Positions 9,722-20,047 of a stretch of 64,000 nucleotides of DNA are shown one piece after another. The notes below the pieces were generated by a model. That model made no database searches. It had not been told where the DNA came from and was given only the letters and a program-made list of their open reading frames with translations. The stretch lies in NCBI GenBank assembly GCA_900074745.1, contig LT598468.1:1488001-1552000 (forward strand), read 5' to 3'. The stretch comes from Lachancea mirantina (taxonomy: Eukaryota > Ascomycota > Saccharomycetes > Saccharomycetales > Saccharomycetaceae). Within the stretch, counting starts at the first letter, position 1. Every line of letters starts with the position of its first letter. Made by a program: the position numbers and the translations under genes.

Positions 9722-10495
9722 TTAGATGGCGCCGTAAAACAGTTTCCATAGGGAATTCGCAACCAAAAGACCCTCGTTTGAGAGACTCGTGCATCGATTC
9801 TGCATGTCCTTGTTTTCCTCGGAAGTGACATTGCCCTTCTCGAGTTGGAGGTTTGCGCATATCCTGGTCACATCCGTTTCAAATTCTGGGTGTCCCTGCA
9901 GCGTCAGCACCTTCTTGGGGCAGTAGAGTCCCTGAATAGAGCACTTAGCAGTAGATCCAATGTTAGTGTAGCCCTGTGGAATTTCGTTAACAATGTCGCT
10001 ATGGGTCTCTGACAGCTGGAGTGTAGTTCTCATTACATCAGCATCCTCTTGAAATAGCCCCAATTCGATGGCCTCTGAAGCCAGCGTGATCGGAGTAATA
10101 CCGCCCTCAAAGCCGTCTGGATTCCGTCCTACGTCGCACCCTAAGCTTTTCGCGATGATCTGGTGACCGAAACACACGCCAACTAATGGCGGATGGTTCT
10201 CAATGGCCAAAAACTGGGCTATGAATTGTCTGAACTTGATGATCCACTCAACTTCGTTGGAAAATGAGTCATACGCGGAGCCCGTGATGTAGACGCCCAG
10301 AACTTCGCTCGAAACTAGGTCTTCCAAGCTGGGAAAGTCATTCTCGCAAATGCAGAACACTTTATACTCTACAGGCGGCAAATCGAACCTGGAGGCTTCA
10401 AACATCTTGATGGCCATGTCTGCAAAGTCTCCCCATTTGGCAAAACATGATTTGAAATGATCCGTGTTCAAAATAATCACTTTTTTCTCACCCAT
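9722..10495 (-). CDS. Class I glutamine amidotransferase-like protein (YLR126C type)
   Basis: The 257-residue protein starts MGEKKVIILNTDHF. It has the class I glutamine amidotransferase triad: nucleophile Cys108 in GVCFGHQ, and His202 and Glu204 in LQGHPEFE. Residues 66-76 (LGVYITGSAYD) form the usual glycine-rich oxyanion strand. There is no fused synthetase domain, so the ammonia acceptor is unknown; S. cerevisiae YLR126C is likewise a stand-alone, poorly characterised member with suggested links to copper and iron homeostasis. It lies directly before APC2 (YLR127C), matching S. cerevisiae order. The family is sure; the biological role is not. Confidence 0.9.
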   Translation of the reverse strand: MGEKKVIILNTDHFKSCFAKWGDFADMAIKMFEASRFDLPPVEYKVFCICENDFPSLEDLVSSEVLGVYITGSAYDSFSNEVEWIIKFRQFIAQFLAIENHPPLVGVCFGHQIIAKSLGCDVGRNPDGFEGGITPITLASEAIELGLFQEDADVMRTTLQLSETHSDIVNEIPQGYTNIGSTAKCSIQGLYCPKKVLTLQGHPEFETDVTRICANLQLEKGNVTSEENKDMQNRCTSLSNEGLLVANSLWKLFYGAI

Positions 10496-11052
10496 TGCGA
10501 CGCAATTGAAATCCGAATCACCTAAAAACCCAGCTCAACTATGTTATAGGGTAATCTAGTCTTCTTGACCATCGATTGTGATCCTTTCCTATCGATAAGA
10601 GCGTGAGGCGGTTTGTTTATACACGTAAAAAGTGATTCAATATTTGACGACATTTAGAAGCTATGATGATGTTTAGGAGCATTTGGAAATTAACAATCGT
10701 CGACTGATTTCGAAGAAGTTTTTAGTAAAGCTTCTTTCGGTCCATGGCAATGTAGTTCAGCTTGGAAACTCACTCACCAGCTTTTATCGTTTGTAGTCAA
10801 ATGCGGTGAATTCGTTTTCGTTAGTAGGCTGAGTAAAGTTCAGCGTTTTTTTTTGCAGCCGCTCTTCTGGCAGTTGGTCTCGCTAATCGAACATTGTAAA
10901 GGTCACGACTTTTAAGAGTGAACTCCGTGTCAAGATCACTGGTGCAATTTGATTGAGTCAGAAGTAAATGTATTCGAAACAGTCTTCAGTCTCATTTTGC
11001 CAAACGCAGGCGCATGGAAGTCACAGATTGTTGTTGGAGAAAGCCTTCATGA
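10496..11052. other. Intergenic region upstream of the amidotransferase gene
   Basis: It contains the amidotransferase promoter (minus strand) and the APC2 3' flank. Apart from T-runs near 10846-10854 and short ORFs, I see nothing supportable. A C-box-like ATGATGA at 10663 was considered and rejected as a snoRNA. Confidence 0.4.
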
Positions 11053-13401
11053 CTACCGAACCAACTTATAACTTCCGTTGTCAGCGACAGACAGTTTCTC
11101 TTCATCGACCAAAGCTCTCAAGTACGACTCGAGTTGAGCTGGTGTCGCCGAAAAGCCGATTTCTGATGGTACGGCCATTTTTAGAAAAGAATGAATTTTA
11201 CTCGCTTTTAGACTTCCCAGATTCATCAACATCCCTTGGATAAACGGCCACACCTTGGACATGGACAACATGAAAGCCTGATGCTCATCATCAGCACGCG
11301 CTCCAGTTTCTCTTGCGTCTCTCTCACCAGTGGAAAGTTTTTCTTTTGACTTATTTTGTCTGGCATTGAGGCTATCGAAGTTCTCTAAAATCCTATAGCA
11401 CTCATTTCCCGGCTCAAGGTAAATGGCCCCCACCTTTTCCCAAAATTCCAACGTTTGCTCGATGACAGCAAGTGTAAGACGAGTGCGATCAGCAATTTGG
11501 TGCGTAGTTAGGCCCGAATCTGATTTTGAAGAAAGGAAACAAGAAATTACACTGGCTTTCACAAAATCAACTTCCGATTTGATAACTCTGCCATCTTCAA
11601 AACTTAATCGCAAACTTACCGTTGACAAATGCTTGTGGATCACAAATTTGCGACCTACTTTCAATCGAGAGAATGCTTCTGTGTATCTCTTCAATTCTGT
11701 CTTTAACCACACGGGCATCTCGAAATCCTCATTTTTCGGAGAAACGAGATCAATTTCCACCTTCCAAAACAAGTATGATATAATTTTGGGAAAGAATCTG
11801 TTGTCCAGTCCTTCTAATTGGTGCAGTTGTTCGCAAAGCTGACTACTGTCCCGCATGTCACGCAACATCACATCTATGTTATTGATATTTGACACTTCTT
11901 GAACTCCAGAAACTGACTTGAATTCCGCCTTCTTTCTCAAAACCTTAAGCGTCTTAACCCATTTGGAATCTAACTTGTAATCCTTCAATCCGAGAAGTTT
12001 GTTGGTGAAGATGCCAATAAACTCGGCAAACACCATCTCTCTGGAATCAAAAACCTCAAATGCAAAATCAAGCAAACTCTTGTTCATTAGAAGAGCGTCA
12101 GAATCAGTTTTTACAGACTCCAGAGGCTTTGGAGTCCAGTTTAAGAACCGATCAAGAATCTTTTCGTGGAAAGGTCGCAAAAGGTTGCCGCCCAAATCAT
12201 TTGCAATCGAAGGCCTCGCCTCCGTTGCGGGGGCATCAAACGAAGCAAATCTCTTGTCTTTAAGCTCGCTAGACAACTCAGCCAGGACGCTCATGGTACT
12301 TGCCGTGAAAGATGAATCTTGTATCTCTTCTGAGTTCAGCTCCAACAGTGCGTACAGAAAAGTTCTCACAGCGTCATGTCTCTCCATTAGACACGGTTTT
12401 ACAAGTTCCGTGATTGCTGGCAGATAAGTTCCCGAAACGTCTACCGTAAACACGCTTTTGATAGCTCTCACATATGATAAAAGAATTTCTGCCGTCGTGA
12501 TACTAGAGTTTAGCGCTTTCATCTTAAATTGCTGAAGAAAACCTTCAATGAGCTCTTTGTGACCATATGGAGTTTTTATGATGGAACGGAGCTCCACCAA
12601 TGCGGGTTTCGACGCTGGATATTGAAGGACAAACAATTCATAAATATCAGAAGCACACACGCGAACATATTCGCTCTGGAAACACTCCAGAATTTGAGAG
12701 AGAAGTTCATTGTCATTCTCGGGGCAGTTCAGAAACCTGGCGATATTTGGCCACTGGTTTTTGACGAAAAGCTCGTACGTCTTCGCTGTGCACGAATTCT
12801 GATTCCAATAACCTCTCATCTGTTGTTCAGAAAACACTCGGATTCGTTCCAGCAACATGTCCAGGAAGAGATCCATGCAAGAATTGTCCATCGCCTGCGA
12901 CAACCAATCCCGCATTTCCTCAGCTATATCGAAGTCATCTTCCATGAAATGTAATCGCATCTGCTCCTCGATGTTTTCACATAAGACAGGACGCTTAGAA
13001 ACGAGATAGCATCGCATTTGCTTGAATTCCATGTTAAGTTCATGGTCAGATATTATCTTTATAAATCTGAATGGATATCGATAGTATCTCTCTAGCTTCT
13101 GCACCTGCTTGAAATTGCAGAGCTCTTCATAATGACGAAAAAAATGTACCCGGATGTTCAGCACCATAAAAGTCTTGAGTAAGTCGGGGAGAGTTGATTT
13201 TGTTTCGAACTGTTTACTCAAATGTCGGATTCCACTCTTTATGCGTAAACTAGGCGGCCTTAATTGATGGTTACTTTCGGCTTCGTTCGGGTTCAACCAC
13301 GTCAAAACCCCCTCCAGATCGTCGTTAAGCGCGCTACCACACTCCTTGATGGAGTTATGCAGATCATAGTCCAATTGCTGAACTTCATCGATGAACATCA
13401 T
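11053..13401 (-). CDS. APC2: Anaphase-promoting complex cullin subunit Apc2
   Basis: The protein has 782 residues from the ATG complementary to 13399-13401. A diagnostic segment near the N-terminus, LTWLNPNEAESNHQLRPPSL, is nearly the same in S. cerevisiae Apc2 (YLR127C). The middle is helical cullin repeat. The cullin-homology region covers roughly residues 500-660 (NIDVMLRDM, FPKIISYLFWK) and the extreme C-terminus is the winged-helix Apc2 domain (LMNLGSLKASKIHSFLKMAV). Apc2 binds the RING subunit Apc11 and forms the catalytic core of the APC/C, which ubiquitinates securin and mitotic cyclins. It is divergent from DCN1, with 112 bp between start codons. Length is slightly under the 853 of S. 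cerevisiae. Confidence 0.95.
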   Translation of the reverse strand: MMFIDEVQQLDYDLHNSIKECGSALNDDLEGVLTWLNPNEAESNHQLRPPSLRIKSGIRHLSKQFETKSTLPDLLKTFMVLNIRVHFFRHYEELCNFKQVQKLERYYRYPFRFIKIISDHELNMEFKQMRCYLVSKRPVLCENIEEQMRLHFMEDDFDIAEEMRDWLSQAMDNSCMDLFLDMLLERIRVFSEQQMRGYWNQNSCTAKTYELFVKNQWPNIARFLNCPENDNELLSQILECFQSEYVRVCASDIYELFVLQYPASKPALVELRSIIKTPYGHKELIEGFLQQFKMKALNSSITTAEILLSYVRAIKSVFTVDVSGTYLPAITELVKPCLMERHDAVRTFLYALLELNSEEIQDSSFTASTMSVLAELSSELKDKRFASFDAPATEARPSIANDLGGNLLRPFHEKILDRFLNWTPKPLESVKTDSDALLMNKSLLDFAFEVFDSREMVFAEFIGIFTNKLLGLKDYKLDSKWVKTLKVLRKKAEFKSVSGVQEVSNINNIDVMLRDMRDSSQLCEQLHQLEGLDNRFFPKIISYLFWKVEIDLVSPKNEDFEMPVWLKTELKRYTEAFSRLKVGRKFVIHKHLSTVSLRLSFEDGRVIKSEVDFVKASVISCFLSSKSDSGLTTHQIADRTRLTLAVIEQTLEFWEKVGAIYLEPGNECYRILENFDSLNARQNKSKEKLSTGERDARETGARADDEHQAFMLSMSKVWPFIQGMLMNLGSLKASKIHSFLKMAVPSEIGFSATPAQLESYLRALVDEEKLSVADNGSYKLVR

Positions 13402-13513
13402 CAATTTTTCTCTTCCGTCACGATTGATTGATTAATATTAACCAGCTGAGTTGATCGAAGTTGTTTAAGCACAAAAAATACAAGTTGTGTCTCTCAACCT
13501 ATATAAGGAAGAC

Positions 13514-14400
13514 ATGGTATGTGCCATATTTATCATTGATCTACCTCGCCCATTGTAGAGTCCCATGATAGGCAAGGGTAGGTCGACTCTATCACTCAAG
13601 ACGCTTGGCTAACACGTTGATTGAAGTCGCACTCGTCTCTAGAGAATGAGTTCATTGCGCTCACCAAATGCAACAGAACAACGGCACGTTCTTATCTTTC
13701 CAGAAACCAATGGGCAATGGACTACGCATTAAATGACTATTACGACACGGAACACGGAACATTTGTAGAAGCGACGTACCCACCTGAACTGGTTGCCGTT
13801 TTCAAGCTTAATCAAACCACAAATGGTCCATGGATAGAACCTGAAGATTTTGTCAAATTTGTATCTGAAAGTCTGCATTACAATCCTGAGGATGCTGCCG
13901 TTCTTTGTCTTGCAGACCTTCTAGACTTGAAGTCTTTTGAAAACTCTATCTCTGAGGAAGAATTTCTGTCCCACTGGGCCCAAGTCAATTGCTATACATT
14001 AGAACACATGCGCAGCCATCTTGAAGCCTGTAAAGAGAAAATGCGCACAGATATCAGCTATTTCTCAAGAATTTACAATTCAGCCTTTGACCTGGCTCTT
14101 GACCGGGGTAGAAAATCTGTCAGTATTAACACGGCTGTGGCATATTGGGAACTGCTCTTCCTTTCCACGGCACACTACGCGGTCAAAGTCGACCCAATAA
14201 GAATACAATCTTGGATAGAATTCGTCAGCGAGTCCGCAGTGGAAAGTATTACGAAAGATGCATGGCAACAGTTTCTAGTTTTCATCATTAAATATCCGAC
14301 CAATGAGCTTCTGAAAAGCTCATATAATCCAATGGCGGCCTGGCCAGTACTTATTGATGAGTATTACGAACATTTGGAAGAGACGGGTTTGCTAGATTAG
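13514..14400 (+). CDS. DCN1: Cullin neddylation ligase Dcn1, spliced after the start codon
   Basis: CDS is join(13514..13516,13627..14400), 258 residues. The conserved frame (EFIALTKCNRTTARSYLSRN, the UBA-like domain) starts right after an in-frame TGA and has no ATG. The only fitting start is ATG at 13514, followed at once by GTATGT; splicing gives MSHSSLENEF. The potentiating-neddylation domain follows (about residues 60-255), ending AAWPVLIDEYYEHLEE, very close to S. cerevisiae Dcn1 AAWPFIIDEFYECL. Dcn1 acts with Ubc12 to attach Rub1/Nedd8 to cullins. S. cerevisiae DCN1 (YLR128W) also has a 5' intron, as far as I recall. A TATATAAG lies only about 10 bp before the ATG, so it is unlikely to be the TATA box for this start. 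Confidence 0.92.
13517..13626 (+). other. DCN1: DCN1 intron (110 nt, phase 0)
   Basis: The donor is GTATGT directly after the ATG. The branch element is GGCTAAC (about 13606-13612). The acceptor AAG at 13624-13626 is the first AG after the branch point. The next candidate TAG (13640-13642) would put the protein out of frame. AAG acceptors are less common than YAG, which is the main weakness. Confidence 0.8.
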
Positions 14401-14759
14401 TTAGATATTCGTCAGGAGGTTGGTCATACTCGCGGTTCGTACTCTGGCACATCTATTATCAAGTTCTTGGATATACTCAAAATTTTCTGCAGAATCGTTC
14501 AAACGTTTGATAAAACAGGATTAAAATCGTGGAACAGCAGCTTGACAAGGGCCGTTGAACCTCTTATTAGATCGAGAGAAGTTGCCCAAGTTCAAATTTT
14601 TACAGTTTGTTTATTGCTTCTGGAATTGGAGTCTTTAATTGAAAGAAAAACAACGGTTTTGTCAAGTCGAAGACTAGGTTGAAAGAATAGCCAGTTTCCA
14701 AGCTTGGACACAATCTAACTCTTTCGAATACACATATTTTTTGGTCAAATCCTTGTAAA

Positions 14760-16271
14760 ATGTCTGCCAATAATTCTGGCAACGACTCGTCTATTCCTGT
14801 TTCTGCAGGGTCTGGACAGGGCCATTCAAACGCTTCAGGCGCACAGGACCCAATTCAACAGCTAGCGATTCAGCTGTATCAATATACGAGTCAGGCCCGC
14901 AGAGTGGGTGAAGACACGCCACAGGGGCAGGAACTTTTGAAAAGAGCCGCCAAAATCAAGGCTGTTTACGATGCATACAACGGCCAGAAACAGCAGGTGG
15001 CACAGAACATGGCGCAAACCAGAGTTGCCGGCGTAGGACAGGCTGGTTCTCCCAATATGCCTATGCAGGGAAGAGCCGCTAGCGCGACGAACAATATCAC
15101 CAATAATATACAGGCTTTACTGACCCCAGAACAAAGCGAAGCCCACAAGAGACTTATTCAAAGCTTCAACGAAAACGGGGAGAAAATCAAGAGCGAGTAT
15201 GCGTATCTGAAGAGGAACATTGAGTTGCTCAATGCCGAGATCAAGAAGAAACAACACGACCCGTTAGCAGTAAAACAGATCGAAACAAACAAAGCAGAAC
15301 TAACCAGCAGGATTGGAGAGTTCAACGCCTCTTTTCAAGCATTGAATCAAAAGCTCAGAGAGGACAGAAAGAAATTTTACATCGAGTGCGCTGCGAGTAA
15401 TCCCAATCTGAAAAGGTATCTCCAAGCGACGACTCAACAGCAAAGAGCAAACACCAGCTCATCGGCCACGGCGTCCCCAGCGGTAGCAGCTACAGGGCCT
15501 ACGAGTGCCGTGCCGGCGGCAGACCAGTCTTCTCAAAATAGATCGCAAAACAATGGAACTCCTCTTCAGTCGGTCGCAAACAGTAGGTCCCCAAGCCATG
15601 TCACACCTGTCAATGCTGCTGCTCACATAGCAAGCAATGCGAACAATGGTGGGCGGCAGACGGTTTTCAAACAACCAAATCCATCGGTAGCGATCTCAGA
15701 AACGATTACTCAGCGTATGCCTTCTTCGGTTGCCTATCGTTCCAATCGACCCACCGTAACGGGCGGCAGTGCCATGAATGCTGCAAGTTTGAACACCCCG
15801 GTAATGACAAAGCTACCTCCGTATGAGGTAGACAGCGAAAGGGTAATGTCGAAAAGAAAGTTAAGGGAACTCGTCAAAACGGTCGGCATTGACGAGGGCG
15901 ATGGTGAGACAACCATTGATGGCGATGTCGAGGAGTTGTTGTTGGATCTAGCCGATGACTTCATAACTAATGTGACAAGCTTTGCCTGCAGACTTGCTAA
16001 GCATCGTAAGTCCGATAATTTGGATGTAAGAGACATCCAGTTGCATCTAGAGAGAAATTGGAATATCCGAATACCGGGATACGCTGCAGACGAGGTGCGC
16101 AGCAGCAGAAAGTGGAATCCTGTTCCGTCATATAATCAAAAACTTCAGAGCATAAATTCTGCGAAGGCATCAAAGAGTGCCAACCCAGCACACGGTACCG
16201 CTGCGAATCTTTCATCAAGTTCCAACGCAGGTGAGCGTGGCGGGCCAGGATCAGGCCAATCTCCCAAATAA
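14760..16271 (+). CDS. TAF12: TFIID/SAGA subunit Taf12
   Basis: The 503-residue protein starts MSANNSGNDSS. The N-terminal two thirds are low-complexity, rich in Asn, Gln, Ser and Ala. A helical stretch lies at about 120-215 (EQSEAHKRLIQSFNENGEKI). The histone-fold domain lies at about 358-440 (KRKLRELVKTVGIDEGDGE, LLLDLADDFITNVTSFACRL, NLDVRDIQLHLERNWNI), ending IPGYAADEVRSSRKW, as in S. cerevisiae Taf12 (YDR145W, 539 residues). Taf12 pairs with Taf4 in TFIID and with Ada1 in SAGA through this H2B-like fold. It lies between DCN1 (YLR128W) and DIP2 (YLR129W), an example of the interleaved order. Confidence 0.95.
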   Translation: MSANNSGNDSSIPVSAGSGQGHSNASGAQDPIQQLAIQLYQYTSQARRVGEDTPQGQELLKRAAKIKAVYDAYNGQKQQVAQNMAQTRVAGVGQAGSPNMPMQGRAASATNNITNNIQALLTPEQSEAHKRLIQSFNENGEKIKSEYAYLKRNIELLNAEIKKKQHDPLAVKQIETNKAELTSRIGEFNASFQALNQKLREDRKKFYIECAASNPNLKRYLQATTQQQRANTSSSATASPAVAATGPTSAVPAADQSSQNRSQNNGTPLQSVANSRSPSHVTPVNAAAHIASNANNGGRQTVFKQPNPSVAISETITQRMPSSVAYRSNRPTVTGGSAMNAASLNTPVMTKLPPYEVDSERVMSKRKLRELVKTVGIDEGDGETTIDGDVEELLLDLADDFITNVTSFACRLAKHRKSDNLDVRDIQLHLERNWNIRIPGYAADEVRSSRKWNPVPSYNQKLQSINSAKASKSANPAHGTAANLSSSSNAGERGGPGSGQSPK

Positions 16272-16821
16272 AAAACAGAATGCATACGAAAAGGTGAAAA
16301 CCATTGAGACATGATTCCCTTCCGCGCAGTTTCCATCAAAATAATTTTGAATTACCGACCACTGACAACAGCTTTATTCCTGAGATTCCGTTGACTAGAA
16401 ATGTGATTTCAGATGAAGGTTACAAACAATGCAATATCAAATTAACACAGAAATGGTTGTTTTCCGAAGAGCACTCTTTTTTCATCAACGAAGTATCAAT
16501 AACGTCGTGCGAACAATGAGCGCCTTGTGGATTTTTTTACCGTGATTTCTTTTAGGTCGTGCGAGACAGCTCCATCTTAAAATTTGAGAATTAGTGTATG
16601 TGTTACGTGTATCTATAAATGAGTAGGTGATAGTCTCTGGTTCCAGGTGGTAATGGAGCCCGTTTAGCGTTTATGTAGTGAACGCCGAAGCCTCTTGACT
16701 GCTCCAATGTGATCACATGATTCTTTTCGAAGTTGAAAAATTTTAAGCTCATCGCGGGACATCTCATCGCGCTGAAGCTCATCTCAATAATCAAATCTTC
16801 ATTGAATTGGTGCCAGCAGGA
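16272..16821. other. TAF12-DIP2 intergenic region
   Basis: No gene is supported; the small ORFs are unlike protein. The last 90 bp before DIP2 carry an RRPE and two PAC elements, listed separately. Confidence 0.6.
16734..16770 (-). promoter_or_regulatory. DIP2: RRPE plus two PAC motifs in the DIP2 promoter
   Basis: TGAAAAATTTT at 16734-16744 is a perfect RRPE. CTCATCGC occurs at 16748-16755 and 16763-16770, the reverse complement of the PAC core GCGATGAG. They end about 50 bp upstream of the DIP2 ATG. RRPE (Stb3) and PAC (Dot6/Tod6) mark ribosome-biogenesis genes in yeasts, matching Dip2's role in the SSU processome. Confidence 0.85.
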
Positions 16822-19629
16822 ATGGTTAAATCTTATCAAAGGTTTGAGCAGAATTCAGTATTTGGCGTTGTAGCCGGCAACACAAATTCGGTGTGGCTCG
16901 CTGGTGAAAACAAGAATTCTGCGGGGGAAATTATCATCGGCGCACTTGAAAGGGTTAATATATGGAATATTAAGACAGGTGAGCTTGTTGACACCCTTGT
17001 AGATGGTCTACCGCCAGGATCAGTAGATGCGAAGGTTTCCAAACCTGCAGCTGCATCCTGTCTCGAATATTTTGCTGAGACAAACCTTTTGGCAGTGGGT
17101 TGCTCAGATGGCTCTATCAAAGTGTGGGATTTGCTTTCGAGATCGGTAATTATTAACTTTAATGGTCACAAAAGTGCCATTTCTGTTTTGCAATTTGACG
17201 CCACGGGTACACGTTTAATTTCGGGTTCGAGAGACTCAGACATTATTGTCTGGGATTTGGTCGGTGAAGTTGGGCTGTACAAGCTTAGAGCACACAAAGA
17301 CTCGATTACTGGCATTTGGTGCGAAAGCGAAGATTGGCTAGTTAGCACATCAAAGGATGGGCTGATAAAAATATGGGATCTGAAGACCCAGCAATGCATC
17401 GAAACTCATATGGCGCACGTTGGAGAATGCTGGAGTCTTGGTATTTACGAAGATCTAGCTATTACCACGGGTCACGATGCACAGATCAAAGCTTGGAAGC
17501 TAGATTTTGATCAACCCTCTGGCTCGAAACTTATCGAAAAGGGTGCGTATTTGAAACAGAGCAAACAAAGGGGACTAAGCATTGAGTTCACTGTCAGTCC
17601 CGAGGGCGTGTGCTTTTTTTGCATTCAGAATGCGGACAGAACGGTTGAAATCTTCAGACTCAGAACGCAAGAGGAGAAGCAAAAGGCTGTGAAGAAACGA
17701 GAAAAAAGGTTAAAGGATAAAGGTATGAGTGATGATGGGATCCAGCAGAACATACAAGATTCCTACATGTCCTTCGTGATGCATCCCTTTGACTTGATTA
17801 GGTCCGCTTTCAAAGTAAAATCTGTCAGCTGGGCGAGTGTCACCAATTCAAAGCTTGAGCTTGTGATCACTACGGCCGGCAACTCCATTGAATACTATTC
17901 CATTCCTTACAGTAGAAGAGATCCAACTCTTCCAGCGCCAAAAAAGCTGTACACACTAGAGCGTGAAGGACATCATCAAGATATTAGGGCCATTGATGTT
18001 AGTGACGACAATAAACTCCTAAGCAGTGTGTCGAACGGTACCCTGAAGATTTGGAACATAAAGAATAAGGTATGTATACGTACTTTTGACTGTGGGTATG
18101 GTTTGACCTGCAAGTTTCTACCGGGCGGATCACTGGTAATAGTCGGAACAAAATCCGGGGAACTTCAGTTGTACGATCTAGCATCATCTACTTTGGTTGA
18201 ATCCAAAGAAGCTGCCCACGATGGTGCGATATGGTCGTTAGATCTGACGGGTGATGGAAGGAGGCTTGTTACTGCATCAGCCGACAAAACAGTCAAGTTC
18301 TGGACATTTGAGGTGAGAAATATTCCCAATCACGGATCCACTGAAAAATCTTTACCAAGACTCCAGGTCATTCACGACACAACTCTTGAAATGAATGATG
18401 ATGTACTGGCTGTGAAGATTTCGCCTGATGATAAGCTTTTAGCGATATCATTACTTGACAACACAGTGAAAGTTTTCTTCCTGGACACTATGAAGTTTTT
18501 CCTCAGCATGTATGGGCACAAGTTGCCAGTACTTTCCATCGACATTTCTTATGATTCCAAGATATTAATAACTTCTTCAGCTGATAAGAACATCAAAATA
18601 TGGGGGCTTGATTTTGGTGATTGCCACAAGTCTCTTTTCGCTCATAACGACTCTATCATGAATGTAAAATTCCTCCCAGAGACTCATCACTTTGTCAGCT
18701 GCAGTAAAGATGGGCTATTGAAATACTGGGATGGAGACAAGTTTGAATGCATACAAAAACTTGCAGGTCATCAAAGCGAAGTATGGTCCTTGGCAGTGTC
18801 CAACGACGCGAGTTTTTTCGTGTCGACCTCTCATGACCATAGTATAAGAGTATGGGAAGAGACCGAGGACCAAGTGTTCTTGGAGGAAGAGAGGGAACGT
18901 GATTTGGAGGAGCAATATGAGAGCACTCTTCTCAATTCCATGCAGAGTGGTAATGGTGACGACATGTTCAGCAAAGATTCCGTTGAAGACCAAGATGAAG
19001 CTACCGATGTCCACAAGCAGACCACAGAGTCATTAAAGGCAAGCGAAAAACTAATAGATGCTCTCGATTTAGGAATGACGGAGATCAAGATTTTTGAACA
19101 ATATGAAAAGGATTTAAAACAATGGCAAAAAAGGAAAAGCGGAGAAGCTCCTACCAAGCCTCATCCTAATGGGATTCTCGTTGCCATCGGCAAGACTCCA
19201 ACAGAGTACATTATGGACACCTTGGTGCAAATTAAACCTGCACAGCTTGAGGACGCTCTTTTGGTGTTACCATTTTCTTACGTTTTGAAGCTACTTGACT
19301 TTATCAAACTGGTCACTCAGGATATCCAATTACTCGAGACAAGGTTGCCTTTGATCTGCAGGTACCTACTCTTCGTTGTCAAGTCTAATCATAGAGAATT
19401 GGTCGCGCAGAAAAATCCACAACTGAAGCAGCAGATAAATGAAGTGAAGGACGGCCTTCGCAATGCACTAGAGACGAAGTCGAACGATTTAGGTTTCAAT
19501 ATACAAGGGCTTAAATTTGTTCAACAACAGTGGGCCTTGAAGCATGATGTTGAATACGTTGATAGTTATCAGCAGAAAGAGCACGAGCAGTCCAAAACCA
19601 AGAAGAGGGTTTTTGGAAACATCGCTTAA
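16822..19629 (+). CDS. DIP2: U3 snoRNP / UTP-B subunit Dip2 (Utp12)
   Basis: The 935-residue protein starts MVKSYQRFEQNSVFGVVAG at the ATG at 16822, as in S. cerevisiae Dip2; the frame extends slightly upstream only to a TTG. Two WD40 propellers cover about residues 1-700, with many WD-type repeat ends (SIKVWDL, DIIVWDLVGEVGLYKL, KNIKIWGLDFGDCHKSLF, SIRVWEETEDQVFLEEE). The Utp12 helical domain follows (TPTEYIMDTLVQIKPAQLED to about 890). Dip2 is part of UTP-B in the small-subunit processome, which binds the 5' ETS of pre-rRNA in the nucleolus. Near-identity of the linker after the second propeller makes the call certain. The neighbour ZRT2 (YLR130C) of S. cerevisiae is absent. Confidence 0.97.
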   Translation: MVKSYQRFEQNSVFGVVAGNTNSVWLAGENKNSAGEIIIGALERVNIWNIKTGELVDTLVDGLPPGSVDAKVSKPAAASCLEYFAETNLLAVGCSDGSIKVWDLLSRSVIINFNGHKSAISVLQFDATGTRLISGSRDSDIIVWDLVGEVGLYKLRAHKDSITGIWCESEDWLVSTSKDGLIKIWDLKTQQCIETHMAHVGECWSLGIYEDLAITTGHDAQIKAWKLDFDQPSGSKLIEKGAYLKQSKQRGLSIEFTVSPEGVCFFCIQNADRTVEIFRLRTQEEKQKAVKKREKRLKDKGMSDDGIQQNIQDSYMSFVMHPFDLIRSAFKVKSVSWASVTNSKLELVITTAGNSIEYYSIPYSRRDPTLPAPKKLYTLEREGHHQDIRAIDVSDDNKLLSSVSNGTLKIWNIKNKVCIRTFDCGYGLTCKFLPGGSLVIVGTKSGELQLYDLASSTLVESKEAAHDGAIWSLDLTGDGRRLVTASADKTVKFWTFEVRNIPNHGSTEKSLPRLQVIHDTTLEMNDDVLAVKISPDDKLLAISLLDNTVKVFFLDTMKFFLSMYGHKLPVLSIDISYDSKILITSSADKNIKIWGLDFGDCHKSLFAHNDSIMNVKFLPETHHFVSCSKDGLLKYWDGDKFECIQKLAGHQSEVWSLAVSNDASFFVSTSHDHSIRVWEETEDQVFLEEERERDLEEQYESTLLNSMQSGNGDDMFSKDSVEDQDEATDVHKQTTESLKASEKLIDALDLGMTEIKIFEQYEKDLKQWQKRKSGEAPTKPHPNGILVAIGKTPTEYIMDTLVQIKPAQLEDALLVLPFSYVLKLLDFIKLVTQDIQLLETRLPLICRYLLFVVKSNHRELVAQKNPQLKQQINEVKDGLRNALETKSNDLGFNIQGLKFVQQQWALKHDVEYVDSYQQKEHEQSKTKKRVFGNIA

Positions 19630-20047
19630 ATGGACAAAGAGCATCACTTCGGAAAAACTCTCAATCGGGAAAACTTCAAACCGGAACGAGTTTCTTCTGA
19701 CTATTTTCTTTTTCTTTTTCCTTTTACTCTACTTCCATGTACAGAATATCTTAGCTTGCATCCGTGAGGTCTTACCTCACAAAATGAACGATCGGACCAT
19801 GTTCGAAGTTCAGCGCGGCTTTCCCCTACCAATATTTTGAGGTTTATTACTTACAATTGTATGTATATTCTTGAGGTACCTGCGTTAATTAAAATACGAA
19901 CTCGATCGTAAATCAGAATTGTCCATTGACGGTTCTAAACTCCTCAAAAATTAATCCGCCAATATAAAAATATGTTTGGAATGTCGATAGATATCAAACA
20001 CCTTCAAATAATGGCTCTTTCAAAACCCTTACAATGGGTTCTTCTTT
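19630..20047. other. Convergent intergenic region DIP2/ACE2-SWI5
   Basis: This is the space between two convergent stops. It contains a pyrimidine-rich tract (T-rich with interspersed C) at about 19703-19730 and AT-rich sequence, as expected for two 3' ends. No gene seen; the ZRT2 zinc transporter found here in S. cerevisiae is missing. Confidence 0.5.

Noticed and set aside
10663-10832. Box C/D snoRNA with ATGATGA at 10663 and CTGA at 10703 or 10829
   Set aside because: No terminal stem and no convincing C'/D' pair or guide sequence; ATGATGA and CTGA are common by chance.
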